Source: Sandarakinorhabdus sp. (lineage in GTDB: Bacteria > Pseudomonadota > Alphaproteobacteria > Sphingomonadales > Sphingomonadaceae). Taken from it: 5,115 nucleotides of DNA. Positions 5,079 through 5,115 of this stretch are shown piece after piece; the stretch's first letter is position 1; the number at the start of each line of letters is the position of its first letter. The notes beneath the pieces were generated by a model, which saw only the letters and a list, made by a program, of their open reading frames with translations, did not search any database and was not told the origin of the DNA. Where the stretch lies: positions 1 to 5,115 of the forward strand of contig JALOSK010000156.1 of the NCBI GenBank assembly GCA_025458465.1, read 5' to 3'. The translations under genes were made by a program, and so were the position numbers.

Positions 5079-5115
5079 GGACTGCTGATGCCAGCGTGTT
5101 AAGACTTCAGCAAGC
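5079..5115 (-). other. Leader sequence upstream of glnE (incomplete)
   Basis: Only 37 bases before the glnE ATG are visible. They show no Shine-Dalgarno run and no recognisable promoter. The glnE frame is open through them without an ATG, GTG, TTG or CTG start codon. In another minus-strand frame a TAA occurs at 5101-5099 and could be the stop of an upstream gene, but five codons are too few to tell. Confidence 0.3.

Noticed and set aside
2400..5102. A 900-codon plus-strand open frame antisense to glnE.
   Set aside because: It lies in the register exactly complementary to glnE, is very rich in Gln, Arg, His and Gly, shows no family motifs, and is explained by the absence of TTA, CTA and TCA codons in glnE.

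Overview
The window is GC-rich (by eye about two thirds G+C) and carries ordinary bacterial housekeeping genes, nearly all on the minus strand. The gene families, the avoidance of A/T-ending codons and the pairing of glnE with an overlapping bcp-type peroxiredoxin suggest an alphaproteobacterium, most likely of the Sphingomonadales. That placement is inferred from general knowledge of such genomes; there is no rRNA or other phylogenetic marker here to prove it.

Layout in the direction of minus-strand transcription (right to left): glnE (5078-2328) encodes the complete two-domain glutamine synthetase adenylyltransferase/deadenylylase. Its stop codon overlaps the start of a bcp/PrxQ peroxiredoxin gene (2331-1867) by four bases (ATGA), so the two form a translationally coupled pair. 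A non-coding gap of 347 bases (1866-1520) follows, unusually rich in inverted repeats. Next comes a secreted M23 (LytM-type) zinc metallopeptidase (1519-527), then a 67-base gap with a promoter-like sequence, then erpA (459-118), an A-type iron-sulfur cluster carrier. erpA converges on the last 33 codons of an unrecognised plus-strand gene (1-102), with a small inverted repeat between them that could serve as a shared terminator.

Functionally the genes are a mixture: nitrogen-assimilation control (glnE), peroxide detoxification (bcp), cell-wall remodelling (M23 peptidase) and Fe-S cluster delivery (erpA). Peroxiredoxin and Fe-S biogenesis are both relevant to oxidative stress, but nothing in the sequence shows they are co-regulated. 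I found no mobile element, CRISPR array, tRNA/rRNA gene, toxin-antitoxin pair or defence system, and no convincing undescribed system. The observations most worth a second look are the hairpin-rich gap between bcp and the peptidase gene, a possible leaderless erpA transcript, and a peroxiredoxin with only one cysteine.
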